Source: Cohnella sp. WQ 127256
GTDB taxonomy: Bacteria > Bacillota > Bacilli > Paenibacillales > Paenibacillaceae
Assembly: GCF_024519285.1 (NCBI RefSeq)
Contig: NZ_JAMZCY010000010.1
Span: 240,800-304,799, forward strand
DNA length: 64,000 nucleotides
Direction of reading: 5' to 3'
The notes beneath the pieces are model-generated. The model was given only the letters and a program-made list of their open reading frames with translations, did not search any database and was not told the DNA's origin. A program made the position numbers and the translations under genes. Shown piece after piece: positions 27,582 to 36,369 of this stretch (positions within the stretch are counted from its first letter, which is position 1; each line of letters begins with the position of its first letter).

Positions 27582-28640
27582 ATGATAAAAAAACAACAGT
27601 CAATAAATATCAATAATACGATAGAAAAAGTTATTATTTTTTTACAAAACAATATACAGAAAAAGTGTGGTGAAGTGACCATAGAGCTCGTGGCGAAGGA
27701 GGTCAGTTATTCCAAATCCCATATCCAAGCACTCTTTACTGAGGTGTTTGGGGAACCCATGATGCGCATATTCATGCGGATGAAGATTATAGAGGCAGTA
27801 AACATAAGTTTGAGGCCAAATGTACAAAAAGACATACTAGAAGTAATTAATCTAAGCGACTATGCAGTTCTTGACAGGGCAACGAACAATTTGTACGGTT
27901 CGACTTTTAAAAAACTAGTAGAGAATGAGGGAATTATCATGGAATCAAAAAAACTAGATATGTTAAGCGCAGAATTAGAAAATGTTGAATTTAATATTAG
28001 AAATCTCGTATGTGAGTTGATTGCAGGCGAATATGTATGGAGTGAACACAAGATAGGGGAAGACGTAGAACTCCTTGGACAATATATCAACAGCATATTT
28101 ACAAAAAAAGAGTTTTTAGAAGAGGCGTACAAAATAAATCCTCAAAACCCTTTAACTAGTGTATTTCTAGGAATAGATTCATATGTTAACGAAAACACTG
28201 ACAGTTCGGAAACACACTTCCGAAAGGCGATAGAGTATGCACAAGTAGATTTGAGATTTAAAGGTGTAGGTCCATTTTTACTCATTTATGCTATGTGGCT
28301 ACATTGTGAATCTCGTAATGAAGAAGCTGTCCATGTGACAGAAGATGCAATCATACAAATGCCCGACTGTTATTTCTTGCCCTTCTATCGAGGATTGTTT
28401 GCACTACACGGTGAAAACGAAGGGGAGTATGAAAATTTAGAAATCGATAACGATGAAAGTATGAAAGACGAACTGGAAGAAATTAATGCTCATTTTACGA
28501 GAGCAATTCAACTTAACGAAAACTATGCTCCAGCATACTACTTCAAAGGGAAGGCCGGAACTTGGTTAAACAAAAAAGGAGATGATGATTTTAAAAAAGC
28601 GAGGCAGCTAGATAAGGTATTTTCTTGTGTAATCATGTAA
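27582..28640 (+). CDS. AraC-type HTH fused to helical TPR-like domain
   Basis: 352 residues. The first ~110 have one recognisable AraC-type HTH ('VTIELVAKEVSYSKSHIQAL', 'FGEPMMRIFMRMKIIEAV'); the second HTH of the pair is degenerate. The rest is all-helical with TPR-like spacing ('AYKINPQNPLTSVFLG', 'EEINAHFTRAIQLNENYAP', 'YYFKGKAGTWLNKKG'). It is probably a regulator whose C-terminus binds a protein or peptide. GGAAAGGGG lies before ATG 27582. No obvious target gene is adjacent. Confidence 0.65.
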   Translation: MIKKQQSININNTIEKVIIFLQNNIQKKCGEVTIELVAKEVSYSKSHIQALFTEVFGEPMMRIFMRMKIIEAVNISLRPNVQKDILEVINLSDYAVLDRATNNLYGSTFKKLVENEGIIMESKKLDMLSAELENVEFNIRNLVCELIAGEYVWSEHKIGEDVELLGQYINSIFTKKEFLEEAYKINPQNPLTSVFLGIDSYVNENTDSSETHFRKAIEYAQVDLRFKGVGPFLLIYAMWLHCESRNEEAVHVTEDAIIQMPDCYFLPFYRGLFALHGENEGEYENLEIDNDESMKDELEEINAHFTRAIQLNENYAPAYYFKGKAGTWLNKKGDDDFKKARQLDKVFSCVIM

Positions 28641-28709
28641 TAGAAGCGAAAACCACCGATTAGGGTCCCCAACCTAAAGTGATAAATCCAATGAATGGAG
28701 GTCAAGACA

Positions 28710-29513
28710 ATGGCTTCTTTCGACCTAATATCGGATACTCATTTGGATTTCTGGATCACGGTTGGAGCCAGTTCGGAATTGCAGCTAAAGAAGATCGACA
28801 AGCTCATAGATCAACTGCTCCCTCCGACCCCGTCAAAAGTTCTGATCCTCGCCGGTGATCTCGGACACTACAATGGGCAGAACGTATTACTGCTACAGAG
28901 CTTGAAACGAGTTTACGACCATATCTTATTCGTTTTCGGCAACCATGACTTATATCTTGTATCGAGAAAGGTTTGTCAGAAGTATTCCTATAACTCAATG
29001 ATCCGTCGCGACGAAATGAAGTCGTTAGCTGAGGAGATCGAAGGCGTTACCTGTCTGGATGGAACCAGTATCACGATAGATAGCATCACTTACGGCGGAA
29101 CAGGGATGTGGTACGACTTTTCCTTTGGTCTTCAGGAATTGCATATGCATATTGATCACATTCGAAGAGTTTGGAAAGGCGTGATGAACGATAATAAGTT
29201 TATTCACACGCTTCCTAACTTTGAAGCAGAAATGGCCAAGCTAGAGCGCGTCTTCGCAGAAAGCAAAGTAATTGTCACTCATGTTGGGCCGGACTGGTCA
29301 AAGGTTACAGGCGAGTATCGCTATGATCCGGTGACCAGTTTCTACTATTTTGACGGTTCTTCCCTTCTAACCCGAGCCCAGGGCAAAACATGGTGTTTTG
29401 GTCATACACATGATCATTATTCGTATGAAAAGAACGGCTGTCATCTGGTCAATAATGCGCTTGGTTATCCGGGGGGAAAGCGGCGGATGCAGATACAGAC
29501 TATTGAGATTTGA
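28710..29513 (+). CDS. Calcineurin-like metallophosphoesterase
   Basis: 267 residues with the five metal-binding blocks 'DLISDTHLD', 'LAGDLGHYNG', 'FVFGNHDLY', 'VTHVGPD' and 'FGHTHDHY'. It should bind two metal ions and cleave a phosphomono- or diester; the substrate is not predictable. ATG 28710 is chosen for GGAGGT seven bases upstream; ATG 28695 lies before that site. A second phosphoesterase of a different subfamily follows after 18 bases, so the two form an operon. Confidence 0.9.
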   Translation: MASFDLISDTHLDFWITVGASSELQLKKIDKLIDQLLPPTPSKVLILAGDLGHYNGQNVLLLQSLKRVYDHILFVFGNHDLYLVSRKVCQKYSYNSMIRRDEMKSLAEEIEGVTCLDGTSITIDSITYGGTGMWYDFSFGLQELHMHIDHIRRVWKGVMNDNKFIHTLPNFEAEMAKLERVFAESKVIVTHVGPDWSKVTGEYRYDPVTSFYYFDGSSLLTRAQGKTWCFGHTHDHYSYEKNGCHLVNNALGYPGGKRRMQIQTIEI

Positions 29514-29531
29514 AGTAAGGATGTGTGCATT

Positions 29532-30251
29532 GTGAGAACGATCGTGATTTCAGATATTCATGGGTATTATCGCACCTTTGTAGCGCTTCTATCTCGCGTC
29601 TCCTATGATCCTACTGGTGATAGACTTATTTTGCTTGGTGATTATGTTGATGGAGGGCCTGCGGCTCTTGAGGTTGTTCGATTGGTTCAACAGATGGCGA
29701 GAAATCCGAATGTGTATGCAATTGGGGGTAATCATGACGACATGTTTCTCGATTGGTTGGATGGCAAAGATTATCGCCTATCTCCTTATACGAACCCCAA
29801 GAATGGTGGACAGCAGACGATTAAGTCATTTTGTCCAACGTTGATTGACGATACAGAGACGAGAGAGTATATCAAAAAAAATTATGTTAGTGAAATTACC
29901 TTTTTGCGGAGCTTACCCAATTTCTTTGAAGATAATCATCATATCTATGTACATGCCGGTATTGATCCTAAACAGAATGACTGGAAACAAACATCGCATA
30001 AGGATTTTCGTTGGATTCGAGGACGCTTTCATGGTTATCAATCGAAACTCAATATAACCAAGACCATCATCTTTGGGCACGAGGCTTGTGCACGTCTTCA
30101 TAAAGATGAGATGAATTTTAATCCTTGGTTTGGTGACCAAAGGGTTGGGATCGACGGTGGGATAAAATTCGGGAAGGTTATGAACGCGTTAATTATTTGT
30201 GAAAATGGGGAGTATCATACGAAAAGTATTGCAAGCTGTGACGATAAATAA
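29532..30251 (+). CDS. PPP-type metallophosphoesterase (ApaH/PrpE-like)
   Basis: 239 residues of the PPP serine/threonine phosphatase / diadenosine tetraphosphatase group: 'VISDIHGYYRTFVALL', 'LLGDYVDGGPAALEVV', 'IGGNHDDMFLDW', 'YVHAGIDPKQNDW', 'IIFGHEACARLH'. The GDYVDGG and GGNHD motifs separate it from the upstream MPE. GTG 29532 is preferred (AAGGA 11 bases upstream); ATG 29523 sits almost on that site. Dinucleoside polyphosphates or phosphoproteins are the usual substrates; which one applies here is unknown. Confidence 0.9.
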   Translation: MRTIVISDIHGYYRTFVALLSRVSYDPTGDRLILLGDYVDGGPAALEVVRLVQQMARNPNVYAIGGNHDDMFLDWLDGKDYRLSPYTNPKNGGQQTIKSFCPTLIDDTETREYIKKNYVSEITFLRSLPNFFEDNHHIYVHAGIDPKQNDWKQTSHKDFRWIRGRFHGYQSKLNITKTIIFGHEACARLHKDEMNFNPWFGDQRVGIDGGIKFGKVMNALIICENGEYHTKSIASCDDK

Positions 30252-30286
30252 GTGTTGAATTCTAATGTTGATATTTGACCATAAGA

Positions 30287-30318
30287 AAACTGCCTTCGTT
30301 GAAAAGGCGGTTTATTCT
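30287..30318 (+). terminator. Rho-independent terminator of the phosphoesterase operon
   Basis: AAACTGCCTT / AAGGCGGTTT arms with one G-T pair, then ATTCT. Confidence 0.7.
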
Positions 30319-30352
30319 ATCGTGTCCCGATAGCGTAGTAAAGGAGAACACG

Positions 30353-30754
30353 CTATTTATTTATTTTTCCTTCGTTGATTAGCCATTCTTTATCCTTCAA
30401 AGTAAAAACTCCAGGCTCCCATTCCTCTAATTGTCCGTTTCCTCCAATTATATGTCCATTATATTCATAAATGGAGGCGTATATTTTCTTTCCTGTTTTT
30501 TGTTTTTCTTTTAGCATGTAGGTTGTAATTTCAATTTCTTTATACGGCTTCAAATCAATACCTGCGATTGTTGCAGGTAGAAAGTTTTTTGTATCTTGCG
30601 TTCTTTCGCTTATTTTTTCCTCAATATGCCAGCCGAACGATTTAAGATATTCAACATGTTTAACATTGTTCTGATCGATTGGCTCTTTACTGCAACCAAT
30701 CAGGAAAACAAAACAACATAATGTAAAATAAATATTAATCTTTTTAATCTTAAT
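30353..30754 (-). CDS. Small lipoprotein (DUF4830-like), apparent ATT start
   Basis: The frame encodes a hydrophobic leader with lipobox 'FLIGC' (Cys 21), then 'VKHVEYLKSFGWHIEE', 'IEITTYMLKEKQKTGKKIYA' and 'HIIGGNGQLEEW', ending at 30353: 133 residues in all. The wording resembles DUF4830 lipoproteins. There is no ATG, GTG or TTG between the upstream in-frame TAA and the lipobox. The best initiation site is ATT at 30754, two bases after GGAGGT (30757-30762) with GC between. TTG at 30553 would remove the leader and half the protein. Divergent from the AraC/GyrI gene. Confidence 0.65.
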   Translation of the reverse strand: MKIKKINIYFTLCCFVFLIGCSKEPIDQNNVKHVEYLKSFGWHIEEKISERTQDTKNFLPATIAGIDLKPYKEIEITTYMLKEKQKTGKKIYASIYEYNGHIIGGNGQLEEWEPGVFTLKDKEWLINEGKINK

Positions 30755-30993
30755 GCACCTCCATTTTTCAAATTTTTACATTTCAATTTAAGACGTGAAG
30801 ACCCACATGAATGTTGCAAATCTTCAACATCCTGTCAGTTAGCTTAATAAGAATAAGCAGAAAGCCGAAGTTTGGTGTTCGTGTCGGTCACAGAAAACAG
30901 GCACGATTTGACCAACATATTTTTCTTATTCGATGCGGTGTTCAACTCAGGGAGGGTTATCAATATTAAGGTGAGAAGATCGGGTTTGCGGTG

Positions 30994-30999
30994 TATAAT
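30994..30999 (+). promoter_or_regulatory. Probable -10 of the AraC/GyrI gene
   Basis: A consensus TATAAT 41 bases before the start codon at 31040; no convincing -35 at 17 bases. The remaining divergent region (30755-30990) shows no further clear feature. Confidence 0.4.
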
Positions 31000-31039
31000 T
31001 TTGGTAGTCTAATACAATAGTAATTGGAGAATGCGATAA

Positions 31040-31963
31040 ATGAATAATGACTATAAAGATAGAATTGATAGAGTAATTAAATACATAGAGGAAAATAGGA
31101 ATCAAAGACTCAATCTCGATATATTGGCTGCTGTTTCAAATTTTTCGAAATATCATTTTACAAGAATATTTACATCTATAGTCGGTGTGACACCAGTTGC
31201 ATTTGTAAATCAAGAGCGTTTACAAAAGGCTGTCCATTTGTTGGTTGAAACCAACACGCCCATTTTGGAAATATCAAATCAATGCGGTTTCGAATCGGCG
31301 TCATCCTTTAATGCCCTCTTTAAGAAGCACTACAACAAAACACCAAGTGACGTTAGAAATAGCGTAAGGAAAAATAGCAATTTCTCATTACACCTTAGCA
31401 ATATGCAAGAAGAATTATCTCCTCTGCAGGATTACAATAGAAATAGAGAAAATCAACTCTTAAAAAGAGCATGGGAAAATATGATAACAATTAAGCAACT
31501 TCCAGAGCATGAAGTGGCTTACGTTAGACATGTAGGGAGTTATTTGGATACTCATGTTGCTTGGGACAAGTTAGGACGTTGGGCAAGCCAACAGGGACTA
31601 ACCCCGAACAAGCATCATTTTATCGGAATATCATTGGATGATGGGAATCTCGTTGACGAATTTGCTTGTAGATACGACGCTTGTGTAACATTACCAAGTG
31701 GATTCGAGAGACATGAACATAAAATACATGTGGATTTCAAAACACTTTCTGGTGGAATGTATGCTTTATATCCATACTACGACACAATTGATAGATTTGT
31801 TCTGGCCTATCAAAACGTATTCAATCTATGGTTACCGAATAGTGAGTATGATGCCGACGATAGTCCATGCCTCGAATTTTGTATGAATGATCCCGCTAAG
31901 GATAAAGAAGGGAAATGTAAGGTCGACTTATACATACCGATCAAGAAGAGAGTTGTAGTTTAA
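31040..31963 (+). CDS. AraC-family regulator with GyrI-like effector domain
   Basis: 307 residues. The N-terminal AraC double HTH (about 8-110) reads 'LNLDILAAVSNFSKYHFTRI' and 'ILEISNQCGFESASSFNALF', with 'HYNKTPSDVR'. The C-terminal GyrI-like/Rob-type effector-binding domain (about 150-305) has 'EHEVAYVRHVGSY', 'ISLDDG' and 'VDLYIPIKK'. Such proteins sense hydrophobic or cationic drugs and switch on efflux or detoxification genes. The acetyltransferase 40 bases downstream is a plausible co-transcribed partner. Confidence 0.92.
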   Translation: MNNDYKDRIDRVIKYIEENRNQRLNLDILAAVSNFSKYHFTRIFTSIVGVTPVAFVNQERLQKAVHLLVETNTPILEISNQCGFESASSFNALFKKHYNKTPSDVRNSVRKNSNFSLHLSNMQEELSPLQDYNRNRENQLLKRAWENMITIKQLPEHEVAYVRHVGSYLDTHVAWDKLGRWASQQGLTPNKHHFIGISLDDGNLVDEFACRYDACVTLPSGFERHEHKIHVDFKTLSGGMYALYPYYDTIDRFVLAYQNVFNLWLPNSEYDADDSPCLEFCMNDPAKDKEGKCKVDLYIPIKKRVVV

Positions 31964-32002
31964 GGATATTCTGATAAAAAGAAAACATGGAGCGGTGACG
32001 GA

Positions 32003-32572
32003 ATGAACATAGAAGCAGTTTTTGAGCAGTTTCCTATCCTGAATTCAGATGATTTCGTATTAAAGAAGATTGAAGATCATCATCTTAACGAAGTTTTTGA
32101 AATCTATAACAATGACAAAGTGTTTGAATACTGCGGCATAATACCCAAACACAATAAAGATACTGTAAAAAATATGATTGGCCATTTTGAGAGAGATTAT
32201 AAAAAAAGGTCAAGGGTTAAGTGGGGGATATTCGCCAACCCTAAGCCCGATCAGCTGCTTGGAATTATTGAAGCTGTCGACTTTAATCAAAAGGTACACG
32301 TTGTAACGATTGGCTACTATTTATCGGAATCACATTGGGGAAAAGGTACCGCTACCGAAGCGGTAAAAATATTACTCGATTTTTTGTTTATGGATGTCAA
32401 CGTCAACAGAATTCAAGCTGAAGTGATGCCTCTAAATGAGACTTCTAAGAAGGTATTATTGAAGAATGGTTTCATCAAAGAAGGAACATTAAGACAAGCA
32501 ACACTATGGGCAGGTAAAGGTATCGTCGACTTAGAAATATATAGTATTTTAAAAGAAGACTATGTAAAATGA
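32003..32572 (+). CDS. GNAT-family N-acetyltransferase (RimJ/RimL type)
   Basis: 189 residues. The acetyl-CoA binding segment reads 'IGYYLSESHWGKGTATEAV' (a variant of the Q/RxxGxG/A loop), followed by 'VNRIQAEVMPLNETSKKVL' and 'KNGFIKEGTLRQA'. RimJ/RimL-type enzymes acetylate protein N-termini, amino acids or antibiotics; the substrate is not predictable. It follows the AraC/GyrI regulator and may be co-expressed with it. Confidence 0.9.
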   Translation: MNIEAVFEQFPILNSDDFVLKKIEDHHLNEVFEIYNNDKVFEYCGIIPKHNKDTVKNMIGHFERDYKKRSRVKWGIFANPKPDQLLGIIEAVDFNQKVHVVTIGYYLSESHWGKGTATEAVKILLDFLFMDVNVNRIQAEVMPLNETSKKVLLKNGFIKEGTLRQATLWAGKGIVDLEIYSILKEDYVK

Positions 32573-32655
32573 TTTTCGTGAGATTATAACGTAATATAAA
32601 AGCTAATAAAAAAGTGACTTTAGAATCGTTGACTTTAAAATGGAAGCGATTTATC

Positions 32656-32681
32656 ATTTCATTTAACCGGTTAAATGAAAT
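32656..32681. promoter_or_regulatory. Perfect 26-bp palindromic operator before rbsK
   Basis: ATTTCATTTAACC and its exact complement meet at a central CG (TTAACCGGTTAA), the layout of LacI-family operators. It lies 65 bases before rbsK and is likely bound by the LacI-type repressor at 33730. Confidence 0.75.
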
Positions 32682-32745
32682 CCCGATATATAAGCATGAT
32701 CCGGCAGATGATGAGCTATTACGGCCCAGAGGAGGTTGAATTGAA

Positions 32746-33639
32746 TTGAAAATCGTTGTCGTTGGTAGCATTAACATGGATTATTCGCTGAGGGTGCAGC
32801 AATTGCCCCGCAAGGGAGAGACCGTATCGGCGTCCTCGTATATTGTTACGGCAGGCGGTAAGGGTGCTAACCAAGCTGTTGCCGCCAGAAGGCTGGGTGC
32901 GGAAGTTGCGCTCATCGGCGCACTGGGCGCAGACGAGGCGGGACGCGAGCTTAAGGCTCGGTTAAATCAGGAAGGTATTGACCTGTCGGGTGTAGCGGTG
33001 ACTAATGGCTACACGGGAATCGCGCAAATTACGGTAGAGGATTCGGGAGAAAATTCGATCGTGATTGCTCCCGGAGCGAACAGCGAGCTGGAAAGCGTTT
33101 GGATCGAGCGGAACGAATCGCTGCTTCGTGAGGCGGACTTCGTACTTGTGCAATTGGAGATTCCGATGGATTCGGTAGGGACTGCCGTTCGGGTGGCGCA
33201 TCGCCTTGGCCGCAAGGTTATACTGAATCCGGCGCCGGCGAAGCCCATTCCGGAGGAGTTGTATCCTTGCATCGACATCCTGACCCCAAACGAGACGGAG
33301 CTACAGAAGCTGACTGGCTACTCTGACGTTCAGGAGGGTGCGAAAGCACTGCTTGCCAAAGGCGTAAAACGTGTCATCGTGACATTGGGGGAACGGGGCT
33401 GCTTCTGCATGGACGCGGAGCATGCATTGTCCGTGCCGAGCGTACCGATTATCGCCATCGACGCGACGGGTGCCGGAGACGCATTCAATGGAGCGTTGGC
33501 CGTAGCATTAAGCGAGAAGATGGCGCTGGAGGAAGCGTTAGGCTTCGCAAACCAGGTAGGTGCGTGGGTGGCATCCCGCGCCGGGGCGCAGATTGCGATG
33601 CCTTATCGCCGGGAGATTGACGGAGAAGCTATCTCCTAA
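32746..33639 (+). CDS. rbsK: Ribokinase
   Basis: 297 residues of the PfkB family: N-terminal 'GSINMDYSLRVQQLPRKGET', 'TAGGKGANQAVAARRLGA', 'ILNPAPAKPIPEEL', 'ILTPNETELQKLTGY', and the anion-hole signature 'DATGAGDAFNGALAVAL' with the catalytic Asp. It phosphorylates D-ribose to ribose 5-phosphate. TTG 32746 follows GGAGG by ten bases. No ribose transporter or RbsD is nearby: the unit is only rbsK plus the LacI regulator, so the ribose source may be nucleoside turnover or an importer elsewhere. Confidence 0.93.
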   Translation: MKIVVVGSINMDYSLRVQQLPRKGETVSASSYIVTAGGKGANQAVAARRLGAEVALIGALGADEAGRELKARLNQEGIDLSGVAVTNGYTGIAQITVEDSGENSIVIAPGANSELESVWIERNESLLREADFVLVQLEIPMDSVGTAVRVAHRLGRKVILNPAPAKPIPEELYPCIDILTPNETELQKLTGYSDVQEGAKALLAKGVKRVIVTLGERGCFCMDAEHALSVPSVPIIAIDATGAGDAFNGALAVALSEKMALEEALGFANQVGAWVASRAGAQIAMPYRREIDGEAIS

Positions 33640-33729
33640 TCATTTGGCTGTTCAGCTGCACTAGGAGAATAGATCGCGAGAGCTCAGACGGAATGCTGCT
33701 ATGCGGGGGAATGGCAAGGAGGAATGAAG

Positions 33730-34728
33730 ATGAAGAAACCAACCATGCTGGACATTGCGAAGCGGGTCGGCGTTACGAAGGCGACGGTATCCATGGTAAT
33801 GAACAAGAAGGACGCACTGATCAGCCAGGAGACAAGGGAAAAGATTATTCGGGTTGCGGACGAGCTCGGTTACATTCCGAATACGTTGGCGCGAAGCCTT
33901 AATACGAAGAAATCGGGCACGATCGGCGTCATCCTTCCGGATATCACGAACCCATTCTTTGCGGAAATGGCGAGAGCTATTGAAGACGAAGCGCATCGGA
34001 TGCAGTACAATGTCATCATCTGCAATACCGACAACCAGGTTCCGATGGAAGACCGCTGCATACGGTTACTGATTGGTAAGCTCGTGGACGGCGTGATCCT
34101 GATTGCGGGGGGGACAAGCGAGAGCAGCCTTACACTGCTGCAGCAGCATGCGGTTCCGTTCGTACTGGTGGACCGTCACATTCCGGGCTGCGAGGATTAT
34201 CCCGGCGTTTACTGCATGAGTGACGACGGGGTAATGGCCGGCGTCCGGCACTTGTACGACAAGGGATTGCGCAAAATCGTTTACGTGAGAGGCCCTCGGG
34301 AGCTGCCAGTGTTCGAATACAGGGTGAATGCATACGAGGAAATCATGAAGCAGCTCGGGATTTATGACGAGCGCTACGTCTTTGATGGCTTGCCGACGCT
34401 GGACGGAGGTATTTCCGTTACCGATCGGATTTTGCGGGAAATAGAGGGCGTCGAGGGAGTTATCTACAGCAACGACGTGATGGCAATGGGCGGGCTGAAG
34501 GCTCTCAACCGAATGGGCTATCGTGTACCCGACGACATTCGCGTCATCGGCTACGACAATATTCAGATTTCCCGGTTCATTGAGCCTGAGCTGACGACGA
34601 TCGCTCAGCCGATTGCCGAGATGGGCAAGGCATCTTGCACCCTCATTATCAATATTATTAACGAAGTGCCCTTAGATCAAATGAAGATTTTCTTCAAAGC
34701 AGAACTGATCGTCAGAGGAACCTCTTGA
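33730..34728 (+). CDS. LacI-family transcription regulator (RbsR-like)
   Basis: 332 residues. The N-terminal LacI HTH reads 'TMLDIAKRVGVTKATVSMVM' with hinge 'YIPNTLARSLNTKKSGTIGV'. The periplasmic-binding-protein-like sensor follows: 'LPDITNPFFAEMARAIEDEA', 'VPFVLVDRHIPG', 'YSNDVMAMGGLKALNRMGY', 'VIGYDNIQISRFIEPELTTI'. ATG 33730 is chosen for AAGGAGG seven bases upstream; ATG 33724 abuts that site. As the second gene after rbsK it most likely represses its own operon through the 26-bp palindrome, with ribose or a ribose phosphate as ligand (inference). Confidence 0.92.
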   Translation: MKKPTMLDIAKRVGVTKATVSMVMNKKDALISQETREKIIRVADELGYIPNTLARSLNTKKSGTIGVILPDITNPFFAEMARAIEDEAHRMQYNVIICNTDNQVPMEDRCIRLLIGKLVDGVILIAGGTSESSLTLLQQHAVPFVLVDRHIPGCEDYPGVYCMSDDGVMAGVRHLYDKGLRKIVYVRGPRELPVFEYRVNAYEEIMKQLGIYDERYVFDGLPTLDGGISVTDRILREIEGVEGVIYSNDVMAMGGLKALNRMGYRVPDDIRVIGYDNIQISRFIEPELTTIAQPIAEMGKASCTLIINIINEVPLDQMKIFFKAELIVRGTS

Positions 34729-34794
34729 TGGGAACATTTCGTTCTTGATGACAACGCAAGCCTAGAATAGAGACCTAAGAAGCTTAAGCGCAGC

Positions 34795-34824
34795 AAGCCC
34801 CTCATCAAATGTGAGGGGCTTTTC
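34795..34824 (+). terminator. Rho-independent terminator of the rbsK operon
   Basis: AAGCCCCTCA / TGAGGGGCTT arms with TTTT following. Confidence 0.85.
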
Positions 34825-34871
34825 GTATGAACATTTTACGCAGAGGATTGATTTTACTTGCAGGTGAAAAC

Positions 34872-36257
34872 CTACGACTCTTGCAATTGTCCTGACTCTC
34901 GGCGCCGTCGATTCATGAATACCAAAGACAGTGCAATTACCGTGAGGATAATCCCAAGCACTTGAAATCCCTCGAAGTTAAACTTATCTCCCATTACGAT
35001 ACCTATAAGCAAGGAAGAAAGTATCGTTCCCAGGTATCTGGATGTATTAAATAGTCCGGATGCTACACCGATGATTTCTTTCGGAGAAGTTTGGAACAAG
35101 GCCGCTTGCATGCCTACATTGTTCAACCCGTTGCTAATACCGAATGCAGCCAATGCGAAACTCACGCTCATAACGGGTGAAGTTTGATTCAGTGTCACGA
35201 GCCACACCGACCCTATTGTCATCAGGATTGCGGACACTAGCAATGCGGGTCGAGGTCCTGATTTATCGATCCATCGTCCTGCTATTGGAGAAGTAATTAG
35301 CGAGCACAAACCTAAGCTTAGCATGAGAATTCCTGTTTGGAACTCGCTGACATGGCGTACCAATTGCAAGTAGGACGGAAGCCCGAAAAAGAGCGAATAA
35401 TAAAGTACGTTAACGAGCATAAATTCGATATTAACCCTAATCATTGCAGGATATTTGGCGAATGTTCGCAAAGGAATAAAGGGTGACCTCGCTTTTAACT
35501 CATGTCGTACGAATGCTCCCAGCGCACTGAGGCCTATCAGCCCGACAATAACATGACTTAGTGAGATATGCCCGGATGATTTTGCTGAGAGTAATCCAAA
35601 GAGTAGGGCAACCAGTCCCACTGTGAAGAGCAGGACCCCTGACGCATCAATCAAATCAAACCATTTGCGAAAGGACATGCCCTGCGCAACGGATGTTGAC
35701 GGTCCGTCCTTAGGGATATTCCTCCAAGATAATAGAAAGCTTAACACCACGAATGGAATATTGACGAAAAAGATAGCCGGCCAGCCCCACCAGTGAATGA
35801 AAACCCCGCCAATAAACGGTCCGATGGCTGCCGCTCCGGATAGGAATATGGACAAAACAGACAGCGCGGTCGCTTGTTTCTCCGTAATATGAATTCGCAC
35901 TATGGCCATGCCAACCGCAACCATCATGCTTGTTCCGATGGCTTGCACAATGCGAAACACGATGAGCCACCCGAAGCTTGGTGATAGTGGAGCTAATAAT
36001 GATGCAATGAAGGCTACGACAAGCCCGATAAGAAATATCTTCCTGCGACCGAATAAATCGCTTGCCTTTCCCATGATAGGTTGAGCGATAGCGCTCGCAA
36101 TATAAAAGGAAAAAACAATCCAGGAAACACCTGTGAAGTCTAGCTGGAACACATTTTGTAGACTTGGAATAGCAACAGAAACCATCGAAGAATTTAAGGG
36201 GTTCAATAGTATCCCAAGACCAACTGAAATCATCAACCACCTGCTGCGAGCATTCAT
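34872..36257 (-). CDS. MFS drug/proton antiporter, DHA2-like
   Basis: 461 residues of mostly hydrophobic helices, with family motifs 'LNPLNSSMVSVAIPSL' (helix 1), 'GKASDLFGRRKIFLIG' (motif A, loop 2-3), 'RIVQAIGTSMMVAVGMAIV' and 'GPFIGGVFIHWWGWPAIFFV' (motif C). It is a plasma-membrane proton-coupled exporter; the drug or metabolite exported is unknown. ATG 36257 is preferred over the in-frame TTG at 36272, which overlaps the G-rich binding site. Divergent from a LysR regulator, the usual control partner. Confidence 0.9.
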   Translation of the reverse strand: MNARSRWLMISVGLGILLNPLNSSMVSVAIPSLQNVFQLDFTGVSWIVFSFYIASAIAQPIMGKASDLFGRRKIFLIGLVVAFIASLLAPLSPSFGWLIVFRIVQAIGTSMMVAVGMAIVRIHITEKQATALSVLSIFLSGAAAIGPFIGGVFIHWWGWPAIFFVNIPFVVLSFLLSWRNIPKDGPSTSVAQGMSFRKWFDLIDASGVLLFTVGLVALLFGLLSAKSSGHISLSHVIVGLIGLSALGAFVRHELKARSPFIPLRTFAKYPAMIRVNIEFMLVNVLYYSLFFGLPSYLQLVRHVSEFQTGILMLSLGLCSLITSPIAGRWIDKSGPRPALLVSAILMTIGSVWLVTLNQTSPVMSVSFALAAFGISNGLNNVGMQAALFQTSPKEIIGVASGLFNTSRYLGTILSSLLIGIVMGDKFNFEGFQVLGIILTVIALSLVFMNRRRRESGQLQES

Positions 36258-36369
36258 TTTTGGTCCCCCCAAAGTGTATTAATGTCATCGTACTTGAAGT
36301 CGCATATTTATTCCAACGCATTTCATGTTATGATTTCATTGACTCTGAGGAATGAATGGGAGGTGCTAT

